From NCBI RefSeq assembly GCF_964340395.1, contig NC_135567.1, positions 3,317,609-3,381,608 of the forward strand: a DNA stretch of 64,000 nucleotides, read 5' to 3'. Position numbers and translations under genes: made by a program. The first letter of the stretch is position 1. The number at the start of each line of letters is the position of its first letter. This stretch comes from Glandiceps talaboti (taxonomy: Eukaryota; Hemichordata; Enteropneusta; Spengelidae). The notes under the pieces were generated by a model, which did not search any database, had not been told where the DNA came from, and worked only from the letters and a program-made list of their open reading frames with translations. This document shows, piece by piece, positions 63,405 through 64,000 of the stretch.

Positions 63405-64000
63405 ATATGTAAGCATTGTTGTGAAAGAGGTATTTCATACAGCCATGTACCAGCTATGTAAGCATTGCTGTAACAGGTATTTCATACAGCTATGTACCAG
63501 CTATGTAAGCATTGCTGTAACAGAGGTATTCATATAGCCATGTACCAGCTATGTTAGCATTGCTGTAATAGAGGTATTTCATACAGCCATGTACCAGCTA
63601 TGTAAGCATTGCTGTAACAGAGGTATTTCATACAGCCATGTACCAGCTATGTAAGCATTGCTGTAATAGAGGTATTTCATACAGCCATGTACCAGCTATG
63701 TAAGCATTGCTGTAACAGGTATTTCATACAGCTATGTACCAGCTATGTAAGCATTGCTGTAACAGAGGTATTCATACAGCCATGTACCAGCTATGTAAGC
63801 ATTGCTGTAACAGAGGTATTTCATACAGCCATGTACCAGCTATGTAAGCATTGCTGTAACAGAGGTATTTCATACAGCCATGTACCAGCTATGTAAGCAT
63901 TGCTGTAACAGAGGTATTTCATACAGCCATGTACCAGCTATGTAAGCATTGCTGTAACAGAGGTATTTCATACAGCCATGTACCAGCTGTGTAAGCATTG
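63405..64000 (+). repeat. 49-bp minisatellite, about 12 copies, runs off the window
   Basis: The unit is CCATGTACCAGCTATGTAAG followed by CATTGCTGTAACAGAGGTAT and TTCATACAG. Some units lack AGAG or a T. Confidence 0.97.

Overview
The window is eukaryotic nuclear DNA from an invertebrate animal, most likely marine. The evidence is split genes with GT-AG introns, AT-rich introns full of microsatellites and minisatellites, remnants of several non-LTR retrotransposon (LINE) types, and a type-C leucine-rich-repeat GPCR of the GRL101/relaxin-receptor-like kind, which is best known from lophotrochozoans and invertebrate deuterostomes. The species cannot be fixed from the sequence. One assembly gap (100 N) lies at 9091-9190.

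Layout. (1) 1-10.0 kb: no gene recognised; diverged repeats, a perfect 271-bp tandem duplication, a VNTR-bearing repeat family, a dead LINE fragment and a 65-bp hairpin. (2) 10.08-26.4 kb, + strand: a large receptor gene read as about 20 exons. In order they encode a Cys-rich segment, a CUB domain, a C-type lectin domain with a QPD motif, seven LDLa-type modules, an LRR N-cap, six LRRs, and the hinge plus seven-transmembrane domain. Extracellular exons are almost all phase 1-1 and LRR exons phase 2-2, so the pieces join in frame. Downstream, 27.24-29.17 kb holds two further candidate coding exons: a degenerate protein-kinase-like segment and a charged tail of nine 21-residue repeats. They may be the cytoplasmic tail of the receptor or a separate gene. 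(3) 29.2-46 kb: mostly repeats (a deleted L1/Tx1-like LINE, fold-back elements, an element linked to a 44-bp satellite) and one possible 50-codon gene at 40.66-42.72 kb. (4) 46.2-52.7 kb, - strand: the last four exons of an unrecognised gene, with a ~97-copy 19-bp array in its last intron. (5) 56.08 kb to beyond the window end, + strand: the first four exons of another unrecognised gene.

The genes in (4) and (5) are divergently oriented and appear to be paralogues. They share a 98-nt exon in the same phase, and a following exon in each carries the pattern TxRxFxxC(7)CDVE. Between them lie an L2-like LINE, a small inverted-repeat element and a ~630-bp palindrome. The introns of both genes are loaded with 19-51 bp minisatellites.

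The observations most worth following up are the receptor with a kinase-like, repeat-bearing tail and altered GPCR motifs, the divergent paralogue pair, and a perfectly duplicated 101-bp segment that carries a CUB-like mini-exon inside the receptor gene. All exon calls are by eye from splice signals, phase and protein pattern; none has transcript support here.
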